From: Comamonas sp. B21-038 | GTDB lineage: Bacteria > Pseudomonadota > Gammaproteobacteria > Burkholderiales > Burkholderiaceae_C | Reading direction: 5' to 3' | DNA length: 64,000 nucleotides | Assembly: GCF_022387135.1 (NCBI RefSeq) | Contig: NZ_CP092462.1 | Coordinates: 3,286,001-3,350,000 of the forward strand | Notes under the pieces: model-generated | The model's database searches: none | What the model saw: the letters and a program-made list of their open reading frames with translations, nothing else | Told to the model about the DNA's origin: nothing | Made by a program: the position numbers and the translations under genes | Shown here: positions 55,251 through 63,472 of the stretch, in pieces | How the letters are laid out: the number at the start of each line of letters is the position of its first letter | How positions within the stretch are numbered: the first letter of the stretch is position 1

Positions 55251-55859
55251 TCAGGCGCCGTCGATCAGCTGCTCGATGTCTTTGGCCAGGGTGTCGACCG
55301 GCGTGCCGTAGCGGCTGTACAGGCGCAGGCGGCCTTCCGGGTCGAAGATGTAGTCGCCCGCGGTGTGGTCCATTGTGTAGCTGCCCGGGGTCTGGCCCTC
55401 GACCCGCTTGTAGTAGACCTTGAAGTCCTTGGCCATCTTGGCCGTTTCCTCGTCGCTGCCGCGCAGCGCCAGAAAGCTGGGATCGAAGTTGGCCAGGTAG
55501 GCCTGCAGGATCTCGGGCGTATCGCGGGCAGGATCGACCGAGGCAAAGATCACCTGCAGCTTCTCGCCCTTGGCGCCGAGCTTTTGCTTGACCGCTGCCA
55601 GGTCACCCAAGGTGGTCGGGCAGACATCGGGGCACTGGGTAAAGCCAAAGAACACCAGCACGACCTTGCCCTTGAAGTCCGCCATGCTGCGGCGCTGGCC
55701 ATGCTGGTCGGGCATCGAAAAATCCTGGCCGTACTCTTTGCTGCCCGTCAGGTCGATGGCGTTGAAATCGGCCTTGGATTTGCAGGCGGTCAGAAAACCG
55801 GCGGTCGAGGCCAGCATGGCCGAGCCCGCCAGCCAGCGAAGGGCATTGCGCTTGTTCAT
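55251..55859 (-). CDS. SCO1/SenC family copper metallochaperone
   Basis: 202 residues. Lipoprotein signal (STAGFLTAC, Cys26). Thioredoxin fold with the copper CxxxC motif (C76-P-D-V-C80) and the conserved histidine H165 (MDHTAGDYIFD). It delivers copper to the CuA site of cytochrome c oxidase subunit II. Last gene of the leftward ctaA-ctaB-sco group; 7 bases after ctaB. Confidence 0.95.
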   Translation of the reverse strand: MNKRNALRWLAGSAMLASTAGFLTACKSKADFNAIDLTGSKEYGQDFSMPDQHGQRRSMADFKGKVVLVFFGFTQCPDVCPTTLGDLAAVKQKLGAKGEKLQVIFASVDPARDTPEILQAYLANFDPSFLALRGSDEETAKMAKDFKVYYKRVEGQTPGSYTMDHTAGDYIFDPEGRLRLYSRYGTPVDTLAKDIEQLIDGA

Positions 55860-55866
55860 TGCAGAT

Positions 55867-56790
55867 TTACCAGCTCACATAGTGGTCCACCAGCAGCGCC
55901 ACGAACAGCAGGCTGAGGTAGACCAGTGAAAAACGGAAAGTCTTGCGTGCCAGCGCATCGGAGTAATTGCGCCACAGTGCAAAGGCATAGCCAAAGAACC
56001 CGGCACCCAGCACGACGGCCGCCACCAGGTAGATCCAGGAGCTCATCTGGATGATGAAGGGCAGCAGACCAGCGGCGAACAAGACCACGGTGTAGAGCAA
56101 GACCTGCACGCGGGTGTAATAGTTCCCATGGGTGACCGGCAGCATCGGCAGGCCGGACTTGCGGTAGTCCTCGACCCGGTACAGCGCCAGCGCCCAGAAG
56201 TGCGGAGGCGTCCACAGGAAGATGATCAGGAACAGCAGCAACGCCTGGGGCGAGACATCGCCGGTCATCGCAGCCCAGCCCAGCACCGGCGGCATGGCGC
56301 CCGATGCGCCGCCGATCACGATGTTCTGCGGCGTCAGCGGCTTGAGGATCACGGTGTAGATGATGGCGTAACCGACGAAGGTGGCAAAGGTCAGCCACAT
56401 CGTGATGGCATTGATCCAGACGATCAGGATGGCCGAGCCGGCAATGCACAGCGCTGCAGAAAACATCAGGGTCTGCAGGTTGGACAGCTCACCGCGCGCC
56501 GTCGGGCGCCAGGCCGTGCGCTTCATGCGCGCATCGATGCTCTGCTCCACCAGGCAGTTGAAGGCGGCGGCGGCCCCCGCCACCAGCCAGATGCCCGCGC
56601 AAGCAACGGCCATGCGCAGCAGCTCGGCGCCGCTCGGCACACCGGGCACGGCCAGCACCATGCCGATCAGTGCGCAAAACACAATCAGCTGCACCACCTT
56701 GGGTTTGGTCAAGGCATAGAACTGCGCAAAGCGGTTCGGCATTGGCGTTGCGGCAAGTTCGGTCATCGGGGCACTCAGTCTTTGTTCCAT
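55867..56790 (-). CDS. ctaB: protoheme IX farnesyltransferase (haem O synthase)
   Basis: 307 residues with about eight membrane helices. Prenyl-transfer motifs: [24 protein letters not shown] (first Asp-rich motif DARM) and [28 protein letters not shown]. It farnesylates haem B to haem O for haem A synthesis. ATG 56790; 56766 is an alternative start. Lies between ctaA (9-base gap) and sco. Confidence 0.95.
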   Translation of the reverse strand: MEQRLSAPMTELAATPMPNRFAQFYALTKPKVVQLIVFCALIGMVLAVPGVPSGAELLRMAVACAGIWLVAGAAAAFNCLVEQSIDARMKRTAWRPTARGELSNLQTLMFSAALCIAGSAILIVWINAITMWLTFATFVGYAIIYTVILKPLTPQNIVIGGASGAMPPVLGWAAMTGDVSPQALLLFLIIFLWTPPHFWALALYRVEDYRKSGLPMLPVTHGNYYTRVQVLLYTVVLFAAGLLPFIIQMSSWIYLVAAVVLGAGFFGYAFALWRNYSDALARKTFRFSLVYLSLLFVALLVDHYVSW

Positions 56791-56799
56791 ACAGCGTCA

Positions 56800-57930
56800 T
56801 CAGCTCGCAGCACTGCGGGCAGGTTCAGGGCCCGCAGTACACCAGATCCAGGTCAGCACCACCATGATGGCAGCAGCGCCCCCGGTGTGCAGAACGGCCG
56901 CCAGCATCGGCCAGTCCAGCACCACATTCGACAGTCCCGTGGCAAATTGCAGCAGCGTCAGGCCGATCAGCCAGCGGCGCTGCTGCCGCAGCAGCGGCAC
57001 CGTGCGCAGCATCCAGCCCAGCCACAACAAGGCGGCAATCACCAGGTAGGCAAACAGCCGGTGCATGTAGTGGATGGCCACCAGCGCTTCGTAGCTGATG
57101 TGCGACCCGTCGGCCAGAAAGCCGAGCGGGCGCCAGATCTGGAACCCGTCGAAGTTCATCGCCGGCCACCAGGCGCCATTGCACATGGGAAAGCTGGTGC
57201 AGGCCAGCACCGCATAGTTGGTACTGACCCAGCCACCCAGGGTCACCTGCGCAAACACCAGCAGCGCCGTGACCGCCACCAGGCCCCGCAACAGGCGCGG
57301 CACTGGGACTAACCCTAGATTATCGGCAAATTGCGTGTGGCGCGTTGCCTGCACGGTTAATAGCATCAAGAGCACGGTGCCACCCAGCAGGTGCAGGGTG
57401 ACGATGGCGGGGAACAGCTTCATCGTCACGGTGAGCGCGCCAAAGGCCCCCTGGATCAGCACCCAGACCAGCGTGGCGGTCGGCCACCAGGGGCTGATCG
57501 GCTGGGATCCACCGCGTTTGCGCTGCAGCCAGGCACTGGCGGTCAGCACAATGATCAGGCCGCCCACGGCGGTGGCCAGGTAGCGGTGGATCATCTCCAC
57601 CCAGGCCTTGCCATGGGTGACCGGGCCGGTCGGCATGGCCGCTTGCGCGGCCGATATCTCGGCATGCGCGCCAATCGGGCTGGCATTGCCGTAGCAGCCC
57701 GGCCAGTCCGGGCAGCCCAGGCCGGAATCGGTCAGCCGCGTAAAGGCGCCAAACATCACCAGGTCGAAGGACAGAAACAGGGTCAGAACGGCGAGCACCT
57801 GCAGGCGCTTGAGCGGCGTGGCACCCCGGTGGCGCCACCAGATCCAGACGATGGGGCCCAGCGCAATGATGGCCCCGGTCAGCAACACACGCGCCAGCGG
57901 CGCGAAATCATACAAATCCTGCGAAGTCAT
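56800..57930 (-). CDS. ctaA: haem A synthase (COX15/CtaA)
   Basis: 376 residues, eight membrane helices. Haem-binding histidines in IHRYLA and IHYMHRLFAYLV and others; LTDSGLGCPDWPGCYG and LACTSFPMCNG are the paired Cys loops of the Cox15 class. It oxidises the methyl of haem O to formyl to give haem A. Between the CxxxC membrane protein gene and ctaB. Confidence 0.95.
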   Translation of the reverse strand: MTSQDLYDFAPLARVLLTGAIIALGPIVWIWWRHRGATPLKRLQVLAVLTLFLSFDLVMFGAFTRLTDSGLGCPDWPGCYGNASPIGAHAEISAAQAAMPTGPVTHGKAWVEMIHRYLATAVGGLIIVLTASAWLQRKRGGSQPISPWWPTATLVWVLIQGAFGALTVTMKLFPAIVTLHLLGGTVLLMLLTVQATRHTQFADNLGLVPVPRLLRGLVAVTALLVFAQVTLGGWVSTNYAVLACTSFPMCNGAWWPAMNFDGFQIWRPLGFLADGSHISYEALVAIHYMHRLFAYLVIAALLWLGWMLRTVPLLRQQRRWLIGLTLLQFATGLSNVVLDWPMLAAVLHTGGAAAIMVVLTWIWCTAGPEPARSAAS

Positions 57931-57942
57931 GCTAGCTATCCA

Positions 57943-58683
57943 CTACCGCCCTTCCTGGTCCCAACTCGACGACGCGCGCAACAAACGCTCCAGATCCTTG
58001 CGCGCCTTGGCCGCATCGGAGCGGCTGAGCTGGGCGGGGAAACGCATCATCCAGTGGCCCAGCGGGTCCACCACATACAAATGTTCGCCCAGCTGCTGGC
58101 CGGCCGCCGGCTGCAGCCACTGGGCCACCAAGGCCTGGGGGACGCGCAGCACCGTAGCCTGGTCCAGCGCGGCACGCAGGGCCTGCGGCGGCTCGCCGTC
58201 ATCGGTCACCAGCCAGACCCAGTCCAGCCGGTCCTTCTCGCGGCCCAGACTCTCGCGCAGCTGGCGCTGCAGGTAGAGGTTGTTCTGGCAAACCTCGTCG
58301 CAGGCCGCAGCCGAAGCGCTCAGCAGCAGCCACTGGCCTTTAAGGCTTTGCAGGTCAAACGGCCGGCCGTCCAAGGTCTTCACCTGCGCGGCCGGAATCG
58401 CCGGCTGCTGGCTGACCAGCTCGCCAAAATTGCGCCGCCCTTCGGGTCGGATCACGTAGTAGGTGAAGTAGGAGGCGATCACCGGCGCCGCACAGACCAG
58501 CAGCACCAGCAACATCTTGAGGCGGCCGCTGCGCGAGCGCTCGGCCTGCTCCAGGGCGGCTTCCGCCTGCCCGGCAGGCGGCAGGCCATGCACGGTCAGG
58601 CCCAGCAGCGCTTCATCAGCGGGCGGCGGGGCCTGGGTGGCTGCGGCGTCGAAGGACACGTCGGACAATTTGGAACCAGACAT
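57943..58683 (-). CDS. membrane-anchored CxxxC thioredoxin-like cox assembly protein
   Basis: 246 residues from ATG 58683. One membrane helix (about 56-77), then a SCO-like thioredoxin domain: DGRPFDLQSLKGQWLLLSAS, C128-D-E-V-C132 and YVVDPLGHWMMRFP (His at the place of the SCO histidine). It is found between SURF1 and ctaA in Burkholderiales and probably binds copper or reduces a cox cysteine (inference). The chosen start overlaps the SURF1 gene by 68 bases in another frame; GTG 58593 would avoid the overlap but gives a shorter N-terminus. Confidence 0.8.
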   Translation of the reverse strand: MSGSKLSDVSFDAAATQAPPPADEALLGLTVHGLPPAGQAEAALEQAERSRSGRLKMLLVLLVCAAPVIASYFTYYVIRPEGRRNFGELVSQQPAIPAAQVKTLDGRPFDLQSLKGQWLLLSASAAACDEVCQNNLYLQRQLRESLGREKDRLDWVWLVTDDGEPPQALRAALDQATVLRVPQALVAQWLQPAAGQQLGEHLYVVDPLGHWMMRFPAQLSRSDAAKARKDLERLLRASSSWDQEGR

Positions 58684-59440
58684 AGAGGATCGCAATCAGG
58701 CTACACAGACCAAACCATTGAAATGCATAACCATAATGCTTTTCCACGCCGCTGCCTACTACGGGCCAGTCGCGCAGCAGGCCTTCACTGGACTGCCCGG
58801 TCTGCACCACGGTGAGTGCTGCCAAGGGCTGGCCGGTTTCCTGCGCGTAACCATCGGTGTCGAGATTCTGCCGGATTCGGGAAACCCCTGGGTTCCCGGC
58901 GGACGTCTGCAGCTCGAAAAGCCGCGCCGGCTGGCCCGCCACCCGCCCCTCCAACTGCACCGTGCCGGCAGGCGTTTGCACCTCGGGCAGCGCCAGCCGG
59001 TCTTCAAAGTTGCGCGGTACCCAGCCGCGCTGCACCAGCACCGTCTGCGGCTGGCCTGGCGCTACCGGGCCTGCCAGGCGCAGCGGTGTCAGCACATAAA
59101 AGCCGGGGCGCGCCTGCATCTGGCGGTTGTCCAGGAAGACCGTGAACTGCGGCAGCCACTCACCCTGCAGCACCACCTGGCGGTGCAGCAGGCTGGCGCG
59201 CTCGGCCTCGCCCATGGGCTGCAGCAGGCTGGCCCCGGCCAGCGCCGGAAGGGCCGCACGCGCATCCAACTGGGCCTGGTAGGCCAGCTTCTGGTCGGCG
59301 CGGCGCAGCTGCCAGAAGCCGAGCGAGGCGGTCAGCAGCATCGAGGCCGCAGCGGCGGCGGTGATCAGCACCCAACGCAGCTTCGCCCGGCGCTCCGTGC
59401 TGGTCGTGGGGATGGAGGAGGAAGCAGAAGGCGCGGGCAT
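58616..59440 (-). CDS. SURF1 family cytochrome c oxidase assembly protein
   Basis: 274 residues. Two membrane helices at the ends (AAAAASMLLTASLGFWQLRRA; WFGLCSLIAILYVWFQIVRRV) around a periplasmic domain with VLVQRGWVPRNF, the SURF1 signature. SURF1 helps insert haem A into subunit I. ATG 59440 (MPAPSA) by length. Its 3' end overlaps the CxxxC gene by 68 bases. Confidence 0.93.
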   Translation of the reverse strand: MPAPSASSSIPTTSTERRAKLRWVLITAAAAASMLLTASLGFWQLRRADQKLAYQAQLDARAALPALAGASLLQPMGEAERASLLHRQVVLQGEWLPQFTVFLDNRQMQARPGFYVLTPLRLAGPVAPGQPQTVLVQRGWVPRNFEDRLALPEVQTPAGTVQLEGRVAGQPARLFELQTSAGNPGVSRIRQNLDTDGYAQETGQPLAALTVVQTGQSSEGLLRDWPVVGSGVEKHYGYAFQWFGLCSLIAILYVWFQIVRRVLRRRSHPGPAAR

Positions 59441-59643
59441 ACGCTGGTTATACCCGCTGCAGGGCGTCGCAGCCAGCACCGCGTTGGACGTGATGCCGCA
59501 GGGTGACCTTATTGGGGTGCGGGCGGATGGCGCGCTGTCTGGCACTGCCGCACAATGGGTGGGCTGCGCCAGCTGCCAGAGAGGCCATCCGGGCGCTACG
59601 CGGCGCATTCCAAGAACACCGAGACAACCCTGAGGACAGCCCT

Positions 59644-59862
59644 ATGCACCTGCTCATCGCACTCGCCCTTGTGGTGATCCTGGCCTGCCTGGCTGCGGCC
59701 GGTCTGTTCATGCTGCGCGGCAACCAGTCCGACGCAGGCAGCAAGCGCATGGCCTGGGCGCTGACCTTGCGCATTGCGCTGTCGGTACTGGTGTTTGCCG
59801 GTATCCTGCTGGCATGGAAGCTGGGCTACCTGCAGCCCCATGGCATACCGCTGGGGGCTTGA
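59644..59862 (+). CDS. DUF2909 twin transmembrane protein
   Basis: 72 residues, with two membrane helices (LLIALALVVILACLAAAGLFML and LRIALSVLVFAGILLAWKLGYL) and PLGA end. Matches the small DUF2909 family found among Burkholderiales cox genes. Transcribed rightward, against the surrounding cox genes, so it needs its own promoter. Function unknown. Confidence 0.85.
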   Translation: MHLLIALALVVILACLAAAGLFMLRGNQSDAGSKRMAWALTLRIALSVLVFAGILLAWKLGYLQPHGIPLGA

Positions 59863-59887
59863 GGCCCCGGCAGCGGTCAACCTTCCG

Positions 59888-60769
59888 CTACATCCAGTAC
59901 ACGAGGATGTAGAGGCCCAGCCAGACCACATCGACAAAGTGCCAGTACCAGGCCGCGCCCTCAAAGCCAAAATGCTTTTTGGCGGTGAAATGGCCCTTCT
60001 GCAGCCGCAGCGTGATGACCAGCAGCATCAGCATGCCGATGAACACATGCAGGCCGTGGAAGCCCGTCAGCATGTAGAAGGTGGAGCCGTAGGTGCCCGA
60101 ATTGAGCTTGAGGTTCAGCTCGGTGTAGAGGTGGAAATACTCATAGCCCTGCACGCAGAGGAAGATGATGCCCAGCACCACCGTCATCCACATGAAGCGG
60201 ATGCACTTGCTGCGCTGGTCGGCCTGCAATGCATGGTGGGCAATAGTCAGGGTGACGCCCGAGGTCAGCAGCAGCGCGGTATTGATGGTGGGCAGCCAGA
60301 AGGGGCCCACGGTCTGGAACGGCTCGACGATGCCCGCAGGCGAGGCAGTCGCGCCCATTTCCACGCTGGGCCACACGGCCTTGAAATCGGGCCAGAGCAG
60401 GGCATTGTCCAGGCTGCCCAGCGCTGGCAGCGAGTGGGAGCGTGCCCACCACAGCGCCGTGAAGAAGGCGCCGAAGAACATCACCTCCGAGAAGATGAAC
60501 CAGCTCATGCTCCAGCGGTAGGACAGGTCGATGCGGTGGCTGTAGAGGCCCTGCTCGCTTTCGCGGATCGCATCACCAAACCACTGGTACAGCACAAACA
60601 GCCACCAGGCAATGCCGGCAAAGAGCAGGTACATGCCCCAGGTATGGCCGTTGACCCAGTTGCCGGCGCCGGCAATCACAAAGCCCAGGCCAATGGCCGC
60701 CATCACCGGGTGGCGGGACTCGGCCGGGACATAGTAGTACGGTGTGGTGCCATGGGAAGTCGCACTCAT
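59888..60769 (-). CDS. ctaE: cytochrome c oxidase subunit III
   Basis: 293 residues, seven membrane helices. YYYVPAESRHPVMAAIGLG at the N-terminus, SEVMFFGAFFTALWWAR, FYMLTGFHGLHVFIGMLML and AAWYWHFVDVVWLGLYILVYW at the end match CoxC/CtaE. Stabilises the proton path of subunit I. Followed by convergent DUF2909. Confidence 0.97.
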   Translation of the reverse strand: MSATSHGTTPYYYVPAESRHPVMAAIGLGFVIAGAGNWVNGHTWGMYLLFAGIAWWLFVLYQWFGDAIRESEQGLYSHRIDLSYRWSMSWFIFSEVMFFGAFFTALWWARSHSLPALGSLDNALLWPDFKAVWPSVEMGATASPAGIVEPFQTVGPFWLPTINTALLLTSGVTLTIAHHALQADQRSKCIRFMWMTVVLGIIFLCVQGYEYFHLYTELNLKLNSGTYGSTFYMLTGFHGLHVFIGMLMLLVITLRLQKGHFTAKKHFGFEGAAWYWHFVDVVWLGLYILVYWM

Positions 60770-60825
60770 CGCTGCTCCTGAAATATCGTTTATTGATTCA
60801 TTCTTGCGCTATGCCAATCCTGGCA

Positions 60826-61038
60826 TCAAACCAGCCACTGCACCAGGGCCATCAACCCCAGCACAAACAGGAAGATCGCCACCAAACCCACGGCAATCAC
60901 CTGCAATGGCGTGATCTGCACGCCATCCTCTTGCCATTCCGCGCCCTTGCGCACCCCCAAAAAGGACCAGGCCACGGCCTTGACCGTGCGCCAGAGATTG
61001 CCTTTGCGCGGCGGTTGCGGGCCGGGCACGCTCGCCAT
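60826..61038 (-). CDS. DUF2970 small membrane protein
   Basis: 70 residues. A basic N-terminus (RKGNLWRTVKAVAWSFLGVRKGAEWQED) and a C-terminal membrane helix (LQVIAVGLVAIFLFVLGLMALVQWLV): the DUF2970 family of Burkholderiales cox operons. Its start overlaps the ctaG stop (TGATG). Probable assembly factor; function unproven. Confidence 0.88.
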   Translation of the reverse strand: MASVPGPQPPRKGNLWRTVKAVAWSFLGVRKGAEWQEDGVQITPLQVIAVGLVAIFLFVLGLMALVQWLV

Positions 61039-61664
61039 CAGGAGGCCCCTGCCTGCGCCCCGGCGCCCTGCACCGCAGGCACCAGCACCGCCGTTGACGC
61101 AGGCGCTGCCGGGATACGGCCACCGACCTCAAAGAAGGTATAGGACAGCGTGATCGTCGTCACGTCCTTGGACAGCTTGGGGTCGATCACAAAGGCCACT
61201 GGCCATTCCTTGCGCTCACCGGGCTCCAGCGTGTACTGGTTGAAGCAGAAGCATTCGAGCTTGTTGAAATACGGCGCGGCCTGCTTGGGCGCATAGCTGG
61301 GAATCGCCTGGGCCGACATGCGGTGGTCCTGCTCGTTGCGGAACTCGTACATCACCGTGCTCAGCGCGCCGGGGTGGACCTGCATCGAGCGCACCGCCGG
61401 CTTGAAGCTCCAGGGGCCGCGCGCATTCGCATCGAACTCCACAGTGATGGTGCGGCTCTCGTCGACCTGGCTGTTGAGCTTGACGTTCTTGCCCGCGGTG
61501 CCGTTGCCCGGCACGTCACGCTCGGTCAGCGCCAGGATGTTGATGCCGGTGACCTCACAGATGCGCTTGTACAGCGGGATCAGCGCGTAGCCGAAGGCAA
61601 ACATGCCAAAGGCGACCACGGCCAGCTTGCCCACCATCTTCGCGTTGTCTGCATGTCTGCTCAC
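61038..61664 (-). CDS. ctaG: cytochrome c oxidase assembly protein Cox11/CtaG
   Basis: 208 residues. One N-terminal membrane helix (LAVVAFGMFAFGYALIPLYKRICEVTGIN), then a periplasmic immunoglobulin-like domain with the copper motif CFCFNQ. It delivers copper to CuB of subunit I. Stop overlaps the DUF2970 start. Confidence 0.96.
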   Translation of the reverse strand: MSRHADNAKMVGKLAVVAFGMFAFGYALIPLYKRICEVTGINILALTERDVPGNGTAGKNVKLNSQVDESRTITVEFDANARGPWSFKPAVRSMQVHPGALSTVMYEFRNEQDHRMSAQAIPSYAPKQAAPYFNKLECFCFNQYTLEPGERKEWPVAFVIDPKLSKDVTTITLSYTFFEVGGRIPAAPASTAVLVPAVQGAGAQAGAS

Positions 61665-61682
61665 CTGCTGCTCCCCGTGCTG

Positions 61683-61790
61683 CTAGAGCACCGTCATTTT
61701 TACGAGAAATCCGATGAAGAACGCCACGGCGATCGACGCCAGAATCCATGCCAGTCGCCGGTTGGCCTTGCGCTGCGCCGGCGTGATCAT
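61683..61790 (-). CDS. cytochrome oxidase small assembly protein (35 residues)
   Basis: 35 residues: a basic N-terminus (MITPAQRKANRRLAW) and one membrane helix (ILASIAVAFFIGFLVKMTVL). ATG overlaps the ctaD stop by four bases (ATGATC...: ATG 61790, TGA 61787), and ctaG follows after 18 bases, so it is part of the translated cox operon. Matches the small assembly protein annotated in this place in Burkholderiales. Too short for most gene finders. Confidence 0.8.
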   Translation of the reverse strand: MITPAQRKANRRLAWILASIAVAFFIGFLVKMTVL

Positions 61791-63433
61791 CCAATCACCT
61801 TGGTGGCGGTCGCATCAAGCTTGGGCGGGGTCTCAAAGGTGTGGAAAGGCGCGGGCGATGGCACCTCCCACTCCAGACCTTCGGCACCTTCCCAGGGCTT
61901 TTGCGGGGCCTTCTCGCCACGGTGGCGCATGCCAGGCCAGACGACGAAGGCGAAGAAGTACACCTGCATCAGACCAAAGCCGAAGGCGCCGATCGATGCG
62001 ATCATGTTGAAATCGGCGAACTGCATCGGGTAGTCGGCATAGCGGCGCGGCATACCGGCCAGGCCCAGGAAGTGCATCGGGAAGAAGGTGATGTTGAAGA
62101 AGATCAGCGAGCCCCAGAAGTGGATGCGGCCGCGCGATTCGGAATACATCACGCCCGTCCACTTGGGCGCCCAGTAGTAGTAGCCGGCAAACATCGAGAA
62201 CAGCGAGCCCGCCACCAGCACATAGTGGAAGTGCGCCACCACATAGTAGGTGTCCTGCAGCTGGATATCGATCGGCGCCATCGACAGGATCAGGCCGGTG
62301 AAGCCGCCCATCGTGAACACGAAGATGAAGCCCACCGAGAACAGCATCGGCGTCTCGAAGGTCATCGAGCCGCGCCACATCGTCGCGACCCAGTTGAAGA
62401 TCTTCACCGCCGTCGGCACCGAGATCAGCATCGTCGCGTACATGAAGAACAGCTGGCCAGTCACCGGCATGCCGGTGGTGAACATGTGGTGTGCCCAGAC
62501 GATGAAGGACAGGATCGCAATCGCCGCCACCGCATAGACCATCGAGGCATAGCCAAACAGCTTCTTGCGGCTGAAGGCCGGCACGATCTGGCTGATGATG
62601 CCAAAGGCCGGCAAGATCATGATGTAGACCTCGGGGTGGCCGAAGAACCAGAAGATATGCTGGTACATCACCGGATCACCACCGCCGGCGGGGTTGAAGA
62701 AGCTGGTGCCGAAGTGGCGGTCGGTCAGGGTCATCGTGATGGCGCCGGCGAGCACCGGCATCACGGCGATCAGCAGGTAGGCGGTGATCAGCCAGGTCCA
62801 GGCGAACATCGGCATCTTCATCAAGGTCATGCCCGGCGCGCGCATGTTCAGGATCGTGACGATGATGTTGATCGAGCCCATGATCGACGAGGCACCCATG
62901 ATGTGCATCGCAAAAATGCTGGTGTCCATCGAAGGACCCATTTGCAGGGTCAGTGGCGCATACAAGGTCCAGCCCGCAGCGGGTGCCCCACCAGGCATGA
63001 AGAACGAGCCCACCAGCATCAGGCCGGCCGGGATCATCAGCCAGAAGCTGAAATTGTTCATGCGGGCAAAGGCCATGTCGCTCGCGCCAATCTGCAGCGG
63101 CAGCATCCAGTTCGCAAAGCCGACAAAGGCCGGCATGATCGCGCCGAACACCATGATCAGCCCGTGCATCGTCGTCAGCTGGTTGAACAGCTCGGGGTTG
63201 ACCAGCTGCAGCCCGGGCTGGAACAGTTCGGCACGGATCAGCAGGGCCAGCACCCCGCCGACCATCAGCATCGTGAACGAAAACAGCAGGTAGAGGGTGC
63301 CGATGTCCTTGTGGTTGGTGGCAAACACCCAGCGGCGCCATCCCGTGGGCGCACCATGGTGGTGGTCGTCATGGGCATGGTCGGCGTGGCCGTGGTCGCT
63401 ATGGCTGGGGTCTGTGGGGAGAACAGCGCTCAT
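61787..63433 (-). CDS. ctaD: cytochrome c oxidase subunit I
   Basis: 548 residues, 12 membrane helices. Haem/CuB ligands and channels can be seen: WMLPLQIGASDMAFARMNNFSFW, WFFGHPEVYIMILPAFG (HPEVY CuB His-Tyr), HHMFTTG (paired CuB His) and VVAHFHYVLVAG (haem a/a3 His). The N-terminus has an unusual His/Asp-rich stretch (SHSDHGHADHAHDDHHHG). ATG 63433 chosen. Confidence 0.97.
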   Translation of the reverse strand: MSAVLPTDPSHSDHGHADHAHDDHHHGAPTGWRRWVFATNHKDIGTLYLLFSFTMLMVGGVLALLIRAELFQPGLQLVNPELFNQLTTMHGLIMVFGAIMPAFVGFANWMLPLQIGASDMAFARMNNFSFWLMIPAGLMLVGSFFMPGGAPAAGWTLYAPLTLQMGPSMDTSIFAMHIMGASSIMGSINIIVTILNMRAPGMTLMKMPMFAWTWLITAYLLIAVMPVLAGAITMTLTDRHFGTSFFNPAGGGDPVMYQHIFWFFGHPEVYIMILPAFGIISQIVPAFSRKKLFGYASMVYAVAAIAILSFIVWAHHMFTTGMPVTGQLFFMYATMLISVPTAVKIFNWVATMWRGSMTFETPMLFSVGFIFVFTMGGFTGLILSMAPIDIQLQDTYYVVAHFHYVLVAGSLFSMFAGYYYWAPKWTGVMYSESRGRIHFWGSLIFFNITFFPMHFLGLAGMPRRYADYPMQFADFNMIASIGAFGFGLMQVYFFAFVVWPGMRHRGEKAPQKPWEGAEGLEWEVPSPAPFHTFETPPKLDATATKVIG

Positions 63434-63472
63434 AAATCTTGACTCCGATGGCTCTTCTGGGGCTTGCACGCT

